Below, one piece after another: positions 31,521-39,997 of a stretch of DNA of 64,000 bases. The position numbers and the translations under genes are program-made. Position 1 is the first letter of the stretch. Each line of letters begins with the position of its first letter. Under the pieces are notes generated by a model, which was given only the letters and a program-made list of their open reading frames with translations, was not told where the DNA came from and made no database searches. The stretch is from Citrobacter sp. Marseille-Q6884 (lineage in GTDB: Bacteria > Pseudomonadota > Gammaproteobacteria > Enterobacterales > Enterobacteriaceae), in assembly GCF_945906775.1 (NCBI RefSeq), contig NZ_CAMDRE010000001.1:1116001-1180000 (forward strand). The letters are read 5' to 3'.

Positions 31521-33039
31521 ATGCCAACAGTTTCTGCAGATGAATTAATAATCGATCAATTGCCCGATAGCCAACGGCTTCCTGGAGATGCTGGCGGCTG
31601 ATATGGTCACATTGCTCAATATCTGCAATCGTGCGAGCGACCTTTATCAGGCGTAGCCATGCACGAATGGATAGCCCAAGATGCGCCAATGTCTCTTCCA
31701 GCCAGCGTGCGTCATCACTCTGTAATGGGCAGAAATTATGTATCTCCTGACTGTCCAGATGCGCGTTTAATTTATTTTGCCGCTGATACTGACGCGCCTG
31801 CGCCGCCATGACGCGTTTCATCACTGCATCGCTGGTTTCTCCCTTCACTACGCTCTGGCTGAGTATTCCGGGCGGTGGCAGGGGAATTTCAAGCGAGAGA
31901 TCAAAGCGGTCGAGAAAGGGGCCTGATAGCCGATTGAGGTAACGTATCGTTTGTTCTGGAGTACAGCGGTTGTGGTTTCCCTGATAGTGACCTGTCGGGC
32001 TTGGATTCATTGCTGCAATGAGTTGAAAACGCGCAGGGTAGGTTATTTTTGCCCGGGTGCGTGATAAATGAATTTGTCCGGATTCAATAGGTTCGCGCAG
32101 TGCATCCAACGTACGCCGCTCAAACTCGGGTAATTCATCCAGAAATAATATGCCGTTATGCGCCAGAGAAATTTCTCCGGGGGCGGGAATGGAACCTCCT
32201 CCCACCATAGCGGTTAATGACGCGCTGTGATGAGGTGAGCGAAAAGGGCGTTGCCTCCACTGCTTTTGTATCGTATCGGCATTGACCAGACTGAGAATCG
32301 CTGCGCTTTCCAGCGCCTCGGTATTGCTAAGCGGGGGGAGCAGTCCTCTGAGGCGGCTGGCCAGCATGGTTTTTCCCGTTCCGGGAGGGCCAATCAGCAG
32401 GAGGTTATGACCGCCAGCAGCCGTGATCTCCAGCCCTCGTTTACCCTGTTCCTGACCGATGATGTCGCTAAGGTCATCGGGTAACACGCTGGGTACAACG
32501 TCGGCCGGGGTCGGTTTTTCCAGCTCATGCTTGCCTTCCAGAAATGCGCATACAGCCTGCAGATGGTCGGCAACCAGGCATCCTTCACCGTGTATCAGTC
32601 CAACTTCTGGCGCGTTCTCTTTTGCGACAATAATTATCCTGCCTGCATTGATAGCTTCGGTTGCGCTGGATATGGCTCCGGGAACGCCGCGTAGCACGCC
32701 TGTAAGCGCTAATTCACCTACCAGCTCATATGTATCTAGATTATCTATTGTGAGCTGCTCAGACGCTGCCAGAAGCGCAACGGCAATAGGTAAATCATAT
32801 CTTCCTCCTTCTTTAGGCAAATCTGCCGGAGCGAGGTTGATGGTTATTTTCTTTGCCGGGAATTCATACCCGCTATTAATAATCGCACTACGAACCCGAT
32901 CGCGGGCTTCTTTCACTGTCGTTTCCGGTAACCCCACCATGGTTAAACCAGGCAGACCATTGCTGATATGCACCTCAATCGTAATGGGCGGTGCATTGAC
33001 ACCCAGTGCTGCGCGAGTGTGGACAATTGCCAGTGACAT
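31519..33039 (-). CDS. comM: Mg chelatase-like AAA+ protein YifB/ComM
   Basis: 506 residues from the ATG at 33037-33039 (MSLAIVHTRAALGVNAPP), which has AGGAGGAGT just upstream. The longer frame adds 60 unrelated residues. It has an N-terminal Lon-like fold, then an AAA+ module with Walker A LLIGPPGTGKTMLASRL and Walker B GILFLDELPEF. ComM homologues are hexameric helicases that promote branch migration during natural transformation. The E. coli role is unclear. Confidence 0.95.
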   Translation of the reverse strand: MSLAIVHTRAALGVNAPPITIEVHISNGLPGLTMVGLPETTVKEARDRVRSAIINSGYEFPAKKITINLAPADLPKEGGRYDLPIAVALLAASEQLTIDNLDTYELVGELALTGVLRGVPGAISSATEAINAGRIIIVAKENAPEVGLIHGEGCLVADHLQAVCAFLEGKHELEKPTPADVVPSVLPDDLSDIIGQEQGKRGLEITAAGGHNLLLIGPPGTGKTMLASRLRGLLPPLSNTEALESAAILSLVNADTIQKQWRQRPFRSPHHSASLTAMVGGGSIPAPGEISLAHNGILFLDELPEFERRTLDALREPIESGQIHLSRTRAKITYPARFQLIAAMNPSPTGHYQGNHNRCTPEQTIRYLNRLSGPFLDRFDLSLEIPLPPPGILSQSVVKGETSDAVMKRVMAAQARQYQRQNKLNAHLDSQEIHNFCPLQSDDARWLEETLAHLGLSIRAWLRLIKVARTIADIEQCDHISRQHLQEAVGYRAIDRLLIHLQKLLA

Positions 33040-33391
33040 AACTCCTCCTGAGACAGACATTATGTCGAAAAAATAACGGCAATATCGCATCATTTTGGTA
33101 TTTTTAGATGCCGATTCAGGTCTTTTTGTGTAATTCAATATGGTTTGCATAAGGCCTTGAATAACACTCGCAAGCACTGATGGAAACGCTGAAAACTCAT
33201 GAAAAGCGTGGTTATGCATACCTAATATCGTGAAATATTTTCATTTTGTATTTTTTGTATAAAAAACAACGGTATTTATCTAAACAGTTAACTTCGTCAG
33301 AAAAATGAATGCAAAAATATCTTGTGCCATCGTTAAATTCTATGGTAACTCTTTAGGTATTCCTTCGAACAAGATGCAAGAAAATACAAAA
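33040..33391 (+). promoter_or_regulatory. yifB/ilvL divergent control region
   Basis: No gene is seen in this 352-base AT-rich spacer apart from the promoters. The last 100 bases (about 33300-33390) match the leader of the ilvGMEDA promoter of E. coli as I recall it, including a TATGGT -10 candidate at 33341-33346. An IHF-bound AT-rich tract upstream (33230-33290) is expected but cannot be proven here. Confidence 0.6.
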
Positions 33392-33490
33392 ATGACAGCC
33401 CTTCTACGAGTGATTAGCCTGGTCGTGATTAGCGTGGTGGTGATTATTATCCCACCGTGCGGGGCTGCACTTGGACGAGGAAAGGCTTAG
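33392..33490 (+). CDS. ilvL: ilv operon leader peptide
   Basis: 32 residues, MTALLRVISLVVISVVVIII followed by PPCGAALGRGKA. Fifteen of them are Leu, Val or Ile. It looks identical to the E. coli leader. Ribosome stalling at these codons when branched-chain aminoacyl-tRNAs are short prevents the downstream attenuator from forming. A longer in-frame upstream ATG (33305) is not the functional start. Confidence 0.95.
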   Translation: MTALLRVISLVVISVVVIIIPPCGAALGRGKA

Positions 33491-33512
33491 AAAACAAGCC
33501 TTAACGAACTAA

Positions 33513-33546
33513 GACCCCCGCACCGAAAGGTTCGGGGGTTTTTTTT
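33513..33546 (+). terminator. ilvGMEDA attenuator
   Basis: The stem ACCCCCG (33514-33520) pairs with CGGGGGT (33533-33539) and extends through ACC/GGT around a GAAA-containing loop. It is followed by eight T residues. It sits 22 bases after ilvL and is the classical attenuator of the operon. Confidence 0.95.
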
Positions 33547-33576
33547 GACCTTAAAAACATAAACGAGGAGCAGAAA

Positions 33577-33627
33577 GTGAACGGTAGCATGAAATTCTGT
33601 TTCTCAAGATTTACGGCGGGGATGTAA
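33577..33627 (+). CDS. ilvX: Small peptide IlvX
   Basis: 16 codons from a GTG at 33577, giving M-NGSMKFCFSRFTAGM. This closely follows the E. coli IlvX peptide (MNNSTKFCFSRFRTGN as I recall). A strong GAGGAG (33565-33570) lies seven bases before the GTG. It ends two bases before the ilvG start, so translation of the peptide may feed ribosomes into ilvG. Function unknown. The core KFCFSRF is kept while the ends vary. Confidence 0.8.
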   Translation: MNGSMKFCFSRFTAGM

Positions 33628-33629
33628 CT

Positions 33630-35276
33630 ATGAACGGGGCACAGTGGGTGGTACATGCGTTGCGTGCACAAGGGGTTAAAACCGTCTTTGGTTATCCCGG
33701 TGGCGCAATTATGCCGGTTTACGATGCGTTGTATGACGGCGGCGTGGAACACTTGTTGTGCCGTCACGAGCAGGGCGCGGCGATGGCGGCGATTGGTTAT
33801 GCTCGCTCTACCGGTAAAACCGGTGTCTGTATCGCGACCTCTGGCCCAGGCGCTACCAACCTGATCACAGGCCTGGCGGATGCGCTGTTAGACTCTGTTC
33901 CTGTCGTGGCTATCACGGGTCAGGTTGCTGCACCATTCATCGGCACCGACGCATTCCAGGAAGTTGACGTTCTGGGTATGTCGCTCTCCTGTACCAAACA
34001 CAGTTTCCTGGTGCAGTCACTGGAAGAACTGCCGCGCATCATGGCAGAGGCTTTCGATGTGGCTAATTCCGGTCGTCCGGGACCGGTTCTGGTTGATATC
34101 CCGAAAGATATTCAGTTAGCCAGCGGGATTCTGGAACCCTATTTTACGACGGTCGAAAATGCAGCTGCTTTCCCGCATGCTGACGTTGAGCAAGCCCGTA
34201 AAATGATGGCACAGGCGCAAAAGCCGGTTCTGTACGTGGGCGGTGGCGTCGGTATGGCGCAGGCTGTTCAGGCTCTGCGTGAGTTTATCGCGGTAACGCA
34301 AATACCGGTTGCCTGTACGCTAAAAGGTCTGGGTGCCGTTGATGCCGCTTATCCTTACTATCTTGGCATGCTGGGAATGCATGGCACTAAAGCCGCAAAC
34401 TTCGCCGTGCAGGAGTGTGATTTGTTGATCGCCGTGGGCGCACGTTTTGATGACCGGGTGACCGGTAAATTGAATACATTTGCACCGAATGCAAGCGTGA
34501 TCCACATGGATATCGACCCGGCCGAGATGAACAAACTGCGTCAGGCGCACGTTGCGCTGCAGGGGGATTTAAATGCGTTGTTACCGGCATTACAACAGCC
34601 ATTCAGTATCGACGAATGGCGCCAGTACAACGCGCAAATGCGGGCTGAACATACCTGGCGCTACGATCATCCTGGTGACGCTATCTATGCGCCGTTGTTG
34701 TTAAAACAATTGTCCGATCGCAAACCTGCCGATAGCGTGGTGACCACCGATGTTGGTCAACATCAGATGTGGTCAGCACAACACATGACCTATACCCGTC
34801 CGGAGAACTTCATCACCTCCAGCGGCCTGGGAACGATGGGGTTTGGTTTGCCGGCGGCCGTGGGAGCGCAGGTCGCGCGTCCGAATGATACGGTAATCTG
34901 TATCTCCGGTGACGGCTCTTTCATGATGAATGTACAAGAGCTGGGCACCGTAAAACGCAAGCAGTTGCCGCTGAAAATCGTTTTACTCGACAACCAGCGC
35001 TTAGGCATGGTGCGACAATGGCAGCAGCTGTTTTTCCAGGAACGTTATAGCGAAACCACACTCACCGATAATCCCGATTTCCTCATGTTAGCCAGCGCCT
35101 TCGGTATCCCTGGCCAACACATCACCCGTAAAGACCAGGTTGAAGCGGCCCTCGACACGATGCTGAACAGTGAGGGGCCATACCTGCTTCATGTCTCAAT
35201 CGACGAACTTGAGAATGTCTGGCCTCTGGTACCACCTGGTGCCAGTAACTCAGAAATGCTGGAGAAATTATCATGA
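33630..35276 (+). CDS. ilvG: Acetolactate synthase II, large subunit
   Basis: 548 residues and intact. ThDP enzyme that condenses pyruvate with pyruvate or 2-oxobutyrate in valine and isoleucine synthesis. The catalytic Glu47 is in CRHEQGAAMA; the ThDP motif is GDGSFMMN with the closing LLDNQ. In E. coli K-12 this gene is broken by a frameshift that causes valine sensitivity. Here the frame is open throughout. It overlaps ilvM by four bases (ATGA). Confidence 0.97.
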   Translation: MNGAQWVVHALRAQGVKTVFGYPGGAIMPVYDALYDGGVEHLLCRHEQGAAMAAIGYARSTGKTGVCIATSGPGATNLITGLADALLDSVPVVAITGQVAAPFIGTDAFQEVDVLGMSLSCTKHSFLVQSLEELPRIMAEAFDVANSGRPGPVLVDIPKDIQLASGILEPYFTTVENAAAFPHADVEQARKMMAQAQKPVLYVGGGVGMAQAVQALREFIAVTQIPVACTLKGLGAVDAAYPYYLGMLGMHGTKAANFAVQECDLLIAVGARFDDRVTGKLNTFAPNASVIHMDIDPAEMNKLRQAHVALQGDLNALLPALQQPFSIDEWRQYNAQMRAEHTWRYDHPGDAIYAPLLLKQLSDRKPADSVVTTDVGQHQMWSAQHMTYTRPENFITSSGLGTMGFGLPAAVGAQVARPNDTVICISGDGSFMMNVQELGTVKRKQLPLKIVLLDNQRLGMVRQWQQLFFQERYSETTLTDNPDFLMLASAFGIPGQHITRKDQVEAALDTMLNSEGPYLLHVSIDELENVWPLVPPGASNSEMLEKLS

Positions 35277-35536
35277 TGCAACATCAGGTCGCCGTTGAGG
35301 CTCGTTTCAACCCGGAAACGTTAGAGCGTGTTTTACGCGTGGTACGCCATCGTGGTTTTCAGGTGTGCTCCATGAATATGGAAGCTGCCTCCGATGCACA
35401 GAATATAAATATCGAATTGACCGTTGCCAGCCCACGGTCGGTCGACTTACTGTTTAGTCAGTTAAGCAAACTGGTGGATGTCGCACATGTTGCTATCTGC
35501 CAGAGCACTACCACATCACAACAAATCCGCGCCTGA
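35273..35536 (+). CDS. ilvM: Acetolactate synthase II, small subunit
   Basis: 87 residues with one ACT domain (VAVEARFNPETLERVLRVVR onward). It is the regulatory partner of IlvG, needed for stability and activity. AHAS II is insensitive to valine, unlike isozymes I and III. The start overlaps the ilvG stop by four bases, which is typical of translational coupling of subunits. Confidence 0.96.
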   Translation: MMQHQVAVEARFNPETLERVLRVVRHRGFQVCSMNMEAASDAQNINIELTVASPRSVDLLFSQLSKLVDVAHVAICQSTTTSQQIRA

Positions 35537-35553
35537 GCGCAAAAGGAAGAAAA

Positions 35554-36483
35554 ATGACGACGAAAAAAGCTGATTACATTTGGTCCAATGGCGAGATGAT
35601 TCGTTGGGAAGACGCGAAGGTACATGTGATGTCCCACGCGTTGCATTACGGTACTTCCGTGTTTGAAGGTATCCGTTGCTACGATTCTCACAAAGGACCG
35701 GTGGTGTTCCGTCATCGTGAGCACATGCAGCGCCTGCGTGATTCAGCCAAGATCTATCGTTTTCCCGTTTCTCAGAGCGTTGATGAACTGATGGAAGCTT
35801 GCCGTGCGGTGATCCGTAAAAACAATCTGACCAGCGCCTATATCCGTCCGTTAGTCTTTGTTGGCGATGTTGGTATGGGGGTTAACCCGCCAGCCGGATA
35901 TACCACTGATGTGATTATTGCCGCGTTCCCGTGGGGGGCTTATCTGGGAGCAGATGCGCTCGATCAGGGGATTGATGCAATGGTTTCTTCCTGGAATCGC
36001 GTGGCACCTAACACCATCCCAACCGCTGCAAAAGCGGGCGGTAACTATCTGTCCTCACTGCTGGTGGGTAGCGAAGCGCGTCGTCATGGCTATCAGGAAG
36101 GCATCGCGTTAGATGTCAATGGCTACATCTCTGAAGGTGCTGGTGAAAACCTGTTTGAAGTAAAAGACGGCATTCTGTTTACGCCTCCGTTTACCTCTTC
36201 TGCGCTGCCGGGTATCACCCGTGACGCGATCATTAAACTGGCGAAAGACCTCGATATTGAAGTTCGCGAGCAGGTGCTGTCGCGCGAATCACTGTACCTG
36301 GCAGATGAAGTGTTCATGTCCGGGACGGCGGCTGAGATCACGCCGGTGCGCAGCGTTGATGGTATCCAGGTCGGTGAAGGTCGCTGTGGCCCGGTCACCA
36401 AACGTATCCAGCAAGCCTTCTTTGGTCTCTTCACGGGCGAAACGGAAGATAAATACGGTTGGTTGGATCAGGTTAATAACTAA
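35554..36483 (+). CDS. ilvE: Branched-chain amino acid aminotransferase
   Basis: 309 residues, class IV PLP aminotransferase. The PLP lysine is in the stretch TAAKAGGNYLSSLLVGSEA (Lys160 in E. coli). It does the last step of valine, leucine and isoleucine synthesis, moving the amino group from glutamate. It lies 17 bases after ilvM and 62 before ilvD. Confidence 0.97.
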   Translation: MTTKKADYIWSNGEMIRWEDAKVHVMSHALHYGTSVFEGIRCYDSHKGPVVFRHREHMQRLRDSAKIYRFPVSQSVDELMEACRAVIRKNNLTSAYIRPLVFVGDVGMGVNPPAGYTTDVIIAAFPWGAYLGADALDQGIDAMVSSWNRVAPNTIPTAAKAGGNYLSSLLVGSEARRHGYQEGIALDVNGYISEGAGENLFEVKDGILFTPPFTSSALPGITRDAIIKLAKDLDIEVREQVLSRESLYLADEVFMSGTAAEITPVRSVDGIQVGEGRCGPVTKRIQQAFFGLFTGETEDKYGWLDQVNN

Positions 36484-36545
36484 CAAAGAAAGGGGACGGC
36501 ACGCACCGTCCCTTTTAGTAGACAGACACTGGGAGTAAATAAAGT

Positions 36546-38396
36546 ATGCCTAAGTACCGTTCCGCCACCACCACACATGGCCGCAATATGGCGGGAGCCC
36601 GCGCGCTTTGGCGCGCTACCGGGATGACCGATGCCGATTTCGGCAAGCCGATCATTGCCGTCGTGAACTCATTCACCCAATTTGTGCCGGGTCACGTACA
36701 TCTGCGCGATCTCGGCAAGCTGGTCGCCGAGCAGATTGACGCTGCGGGTGGTGTGGCAAAAGAGTTCAATACCATTGCCGTGGATGACGGAATCGCCATG
36801 GGTCATGGCGGCATGCTTTATTCACTGCCGTCGCGCGAGCTGATCGCCGATTCAGTGGAGTATATGGTTAACGCTCACTGTGCCGATGCGATGGTCTGTA
36901 TCTCGAACTGCGACAAAATCACCCCGGGAATGTTAATGGCCTCTCTGCGTCTGAACATTCCGGTGATCTTTGTTTCCGGTGGTCCGATGGAAGCGGGTAA
37001 AACCAAACTTTCTGACCAAATCATCAAACTCGACCTGGTTGATGCCATGATTCAGGGGGCTGATCCGAAAGTCTCTGATTCTCAAAGCGATCAGATTGAG
37101 CGTTCTGCCTGCCCGACCTGTGGTTCCTGTTCTGGGATGTTCACCGCCAACTCGATGAACTGTCTGACCGAGGCGCTGGGTCTGTCGCAACCGGGCAATG
37201 GTTCGCTGTTGGCAACCCATGCTGACCGCAAGCAGTTGTTCCTCAATGCGGGTTCGCGGATTGTCGAGCTGACCAAACGCTATTACGAGCAGAATGATGA
37301 ATCAGCGCTGCCGCGTAGCATTGCCAGCAAGGCGGCGTTTGAAAACGCCATGACCCTGGATATCGCCATGGGCGGTTCAACGAACACTGTATTGCACCTG
37401 CTGGCTGCCGCGCAGGAAGCTGAAATCGACTTCACCATGAGTGATATCGACAAGCTTTCCCGCAAAGTACCGCAACTGTGTAAGGTTGCGCCGAGTACGC
37501 AGAAATACCACATGGAAGACGTGCACCGCGCAGGTGGTGTGCTGGGGATTTTAGGCGAGTTGGATCGTGCCGGGTTGCTGAACCGTGATGTGAAAAACGT
37601 ACTGGGTCTGACCCTGCCACAAACGCTCGATCGTTATGATGTCATGCTGACCAAAGACGATGCGGTGAAAACGATGTTCCGCGCCGGGCCGGCGGGTATC
37701 CGCACGACTCAGGCATTTTCACAGGAGTGCCGCTGGGATACGCTGGATGATGATCGCGCCGAAGGTTGTATCCGCTCGCTCGAACATGCTTACAGCAAAG
37801 ATGGCGGCCTGGCGGTTCTGTACGGTAACTTCGCGGAAAATGGCTGTATCGTCAAAACTGCAGGTGTGGATGACAGCATCCTGAAATTTACCGGCCCGGC
37901 AAAAGTGTATGAAAGCCAGGATGATGCCGTTGAAGCAATCCTCGGCGGTAAAGTGGTGGCGGGGGATGTGGTCGTTATTCGCTACGAAGGGCCGAAAGGT
38001 GGACCGGGCATGCAGGAGATGCTCTATCCGACCACCTTCCTGAAATCCATGGGGCTGGGCAAAGCCTGTGCGCTGGTCACTGACGGCCGTTTCTCGGGTG
38101 GGACATCGGGTCTTTCCATCGGCCACGTATCGCCGGAAGCGGCCAGCGGCGGGAATATCGCGATCATTGAGGACGGCGATATGATTGCCATTGATATCCC
38201 GAATCGCGGCATCCAATTGCTGCTGAGCGAGCAGGAAATCGCTGCCCGTCGCGAAGCGCAGGAAGCGCGTGGCGATCAAGCCTGGACGCCGAAAGATCGT
38301 CAGCGTCAGGTTTCCTTCGCACTGCGTGCTTACGCCAGCCTGGCGACCAGCGCTGATAAAGGCGCGGTGCGCGATAAATCGAAACTGGGGGGTTAA
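36546..38396 (+). CDS. ilvD: Dihydroxy-acid dehydratase
   Basis: 616 residues, the E. coli length. Iron-sulphur enzyme that dehydrates 2,3-dihydroxy acids to 2-keto acids in valine and isoleucine synthesis. Cluster cysteines lie in VCISNCDKITPGM and CPTCGSCSGMFTANSM. Its stop codon touches the ilvA start region (TAATGATG). Nothing unusual was seen. Confidence 0.97.
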   Translation: MPKYRSATTTHGRNMAGARALWRATGMTDADFGKPIIAVVNSFTQFVPGHVHLRDLGKLVAEQIDAAGGVAKEFNTIAVDDGIAMGHGGMLYSLPSRELIADSVEYMVNAHCADAMVCISNCDKITPGMLMASLRLNIPVIFVSGGPMEAGKTKLSDQIIKLDLVDAMIQGADPKVSDSQSDQIERSACPTCGSCSGMFTANSMNCLTEALGLSQPGNGSLLATHADRKQLFLNAGSRIVELTKRYYEQNDESALPRSIASKAAFENAMTLDIAMGGSTNTVLHLLAAAQEAEIDFTMSDIDKLSRKVPQLCKVAPSTQKYHMEDVHRAGGVLGILGELDRAGLLNRDVKNVLGLTLPQTLDRYDVMLTKDDAVKTMFRAGPAGIRTTQAFSQECRWDTLDDDRAEGCIRSLEHAYSKDGGLAVLYGNFAENGCIVKTAGVDDSILKFTGPAKVYESQDDAVEAILGGKVVAGDVVVIRYEGPKGGPGMQEMLYPTTFLKSMGLGKACALVTDGRFSGGTSGLSIGHVSPEAASGGNIAIIEDGDMIAIDIPNRGIQLLLSEQEIAARREAQEARGDQAWTPKDRQRQVSFALRAYASLATSADKGAVRDKSKLGG

Positions 38397-38398
38397 TG

Positions 38399-39943
38399 AT
38401 GGCCGATTCGCAACCCCTGTCCGGCGCCCCTGAAGGCGCGGAGTATCTCAGAGCGGTGCTTCGTGCACCGGTCTATGAAGCCGCGCAGGTGACGCCGCTA
38501 CAAAAAATGGAAAAACTGTCGTCGCGTCTCGACAACGTTATTCTGGTGAAGCGTGAAGACCGACAACCGGTGCACAGCTTCAAGCTGCGCGGTGCCTACG
38601 CCATGATGGCAGGCCTGACGGAGCAACAAAAAGCACACGGCGTGATCACCGCGTCTGCGGGTAATCACGCGCAAGGCGTCGCGTTCTCCTCCGCGCGATT
38701 AGGTGTAAAGGCCCTGATCGTGATGCCCACGGCGACTGCCGATATCAAAGTTGACGCGGTGCGAGGTTTCGGCGGTGAAGTGCTGCTTCACGGCGCTAAC
38801 TTTGACGAAGCAAAAGCCAGAGCGATTGAGCTGTCTCAGCAGCAGGGTTTCACCTGGGTACCGCCGTTCGACCATCCGATGGTGATCGCCGGGCAGGGGA
38901 CGCTGGCGCTGGAATTGCTCCAGCAGGATGCTCACCTTGATCGCGTTTTTGTCCCGGTCGGCGGTGGAGGACTGGCGGCGGGCGTTGCGGTGCTAATCAA
39001 ACAATTGATGCCGCAAATCAAAGTGATTGCGGTGGAGGCGGAAGATTCTGCCTGCCTGAAAGCCGCGCTGGATGCCGGTCATCCGGTTGACCTTCCGCGC
39101 GTGGGATTGTTTGCGGAAGGTGTGGCAGTTAAACGCATCGGCGACGAAACGTTCCGTCTGTGTCAGGAATACCTTGATGACATCATCACGGTGGACAGCG
39201 ACGCTATCTGCGCGGCGATGAAAGACCTGTTTGAAGATGTGCGTGCGGTCGCGGAACCGTCCGGGGCGCTGGCACTGGCGGGAATGAAAAAATATATCGC
39301 TCAGCACAACATTCGTGGCGAACGGCTGGCGCATGTCCTCTCCGGGGCTAACGTTAACTTCCACGGTTTGCGCTATGTCTCGGAACGCTGCGAACTGGGT
39401 GAACAGCGTGAAGCTTTGCTGGCAGTGACTATTCCGGAAGAGAAAGGCAGCTTCCTGAAGTTCTGTCAGTTGCTGGGTGGGCGTTCGGTCACCGAGTTTA
39501 ATTACCGTTTTGCGGATGCGAAAGACGCCTGTATTTTCGTGGGGGTCCGCCTGAGTCGTGGGCTGGAAGAGCGTAAAGAAATTCTTCAGTTGCTCCATGA
39601 CGGCGGTTACAGCGTGGTGGATCTTTCCGACGATGAAATGGCCAAGCTGCACGTGCGCTATATGGTGGGGGGACGTCCGTCAAAACCACTACAGGAGCGT
39701 TTGTACAGCTTCGAATTCCCGGAGTCTCCAGGTGCGCTGCTAAAATTCCTGCACACTCTGGGTACCCACTGGAATATTTCCCTGTTCCACTACCGCAGCC
39801 ACGGTACCGACTATGGCCGCGTGCTGGCAGCATTTGAACTGGGCGATCATGAGCCAGATTTTGAAACCCGGCTCAACGAGCTGGGTTATGACTGCCATGA
39901 TGAAAGCAATAACCCGGCGTTCCGCTTTTTCCTTGCGGGTTAA
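38399..39943 (+). CDS. ilvA: Threonine deaminase (biosynthetic)
   Basis: 514 residues from the second of two adjacent ATGs (38399); the first (38396) overlaps the ilvD stop and would add one Met. PLP enzyme making 2-oxobutyrate from threonine, the first committed step to isoleucine. The PLP lysine is in VHSFKLRGAYAMM and the glycine loop is PVGGGGLAAG. Two C-terminal ACT-like domains give feedback inhibition by isoleucine. Last gene of the operon. Confidence 0.97.
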   Translation: MADSQPLSGAPEGAEYLRAVLRAPVYEAAQVTPLQKMEKLSSRLDNVILVKREDRQPVHSFKLRGAYAMMAGLTEQQKAHGVITASAGNHAQGVAFSSARLGVKALIVMPTATADIKVDAVRGFGGEVLLHGANFDEAKARAIELSQQQGFTWVPPFDHPMVIAGQGTLALELLQQDAHLDRVFVPVGGGGLAAGVAVLIKQLMPQIKVIAVEAEDSACLKAALDAGHPVDLPRVGLFAEGVAVKRIGDETFRLCQEYLDDIITVDSDAICAAMKDLFEDVRAVAEPSGALALAGMKKYIAQHNIRGERLAHVLSGANVNFHGLRYVSERCELGEQREALLAVTIPEEKGSFLKFCQLLGGRSVTEFNYRFADAKDACIFVGVRLSRGLEERKEILQLLHDGGYSVVDLSDDEMAKLHVRYMVGGRPSKPLQERLYSFEFPESPGALLKFLHTLGTHWNISLFHYRSHGTDYGRVLAAFELGDHEPDFETRLNELGYDCHDESNNPAFRFFLAG

Positions 39944-39952
39944 CGGCCACTT

Positions 39953-39989
39953 AACAGGAGATAACCAGAGCGGGTTATCTCCTGTTTTT
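39953..39989. terminator. Terminator of the ilv operon, shared with the glycosylation cassette
   Basis: A 14-base stem AACAGGAGATAACC (39953-39966) pairs with GGTTATCTCCTGTT (39973-39986), followed by TTTC on the plus strand. It starts ten bases after ilvA and ends nine bases before the stop of the convergent GT-C gene, so it can serve both. Confidence 0.92.
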
Positions 39990-39997
39990 CTGCAATC

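Noticed and set aside
31519..33219. Longer 566-residue version of YifB
   Set aside because: The extra 60 residues lack homology and the AGGAGGAG lies before the internal ATG at 33039.
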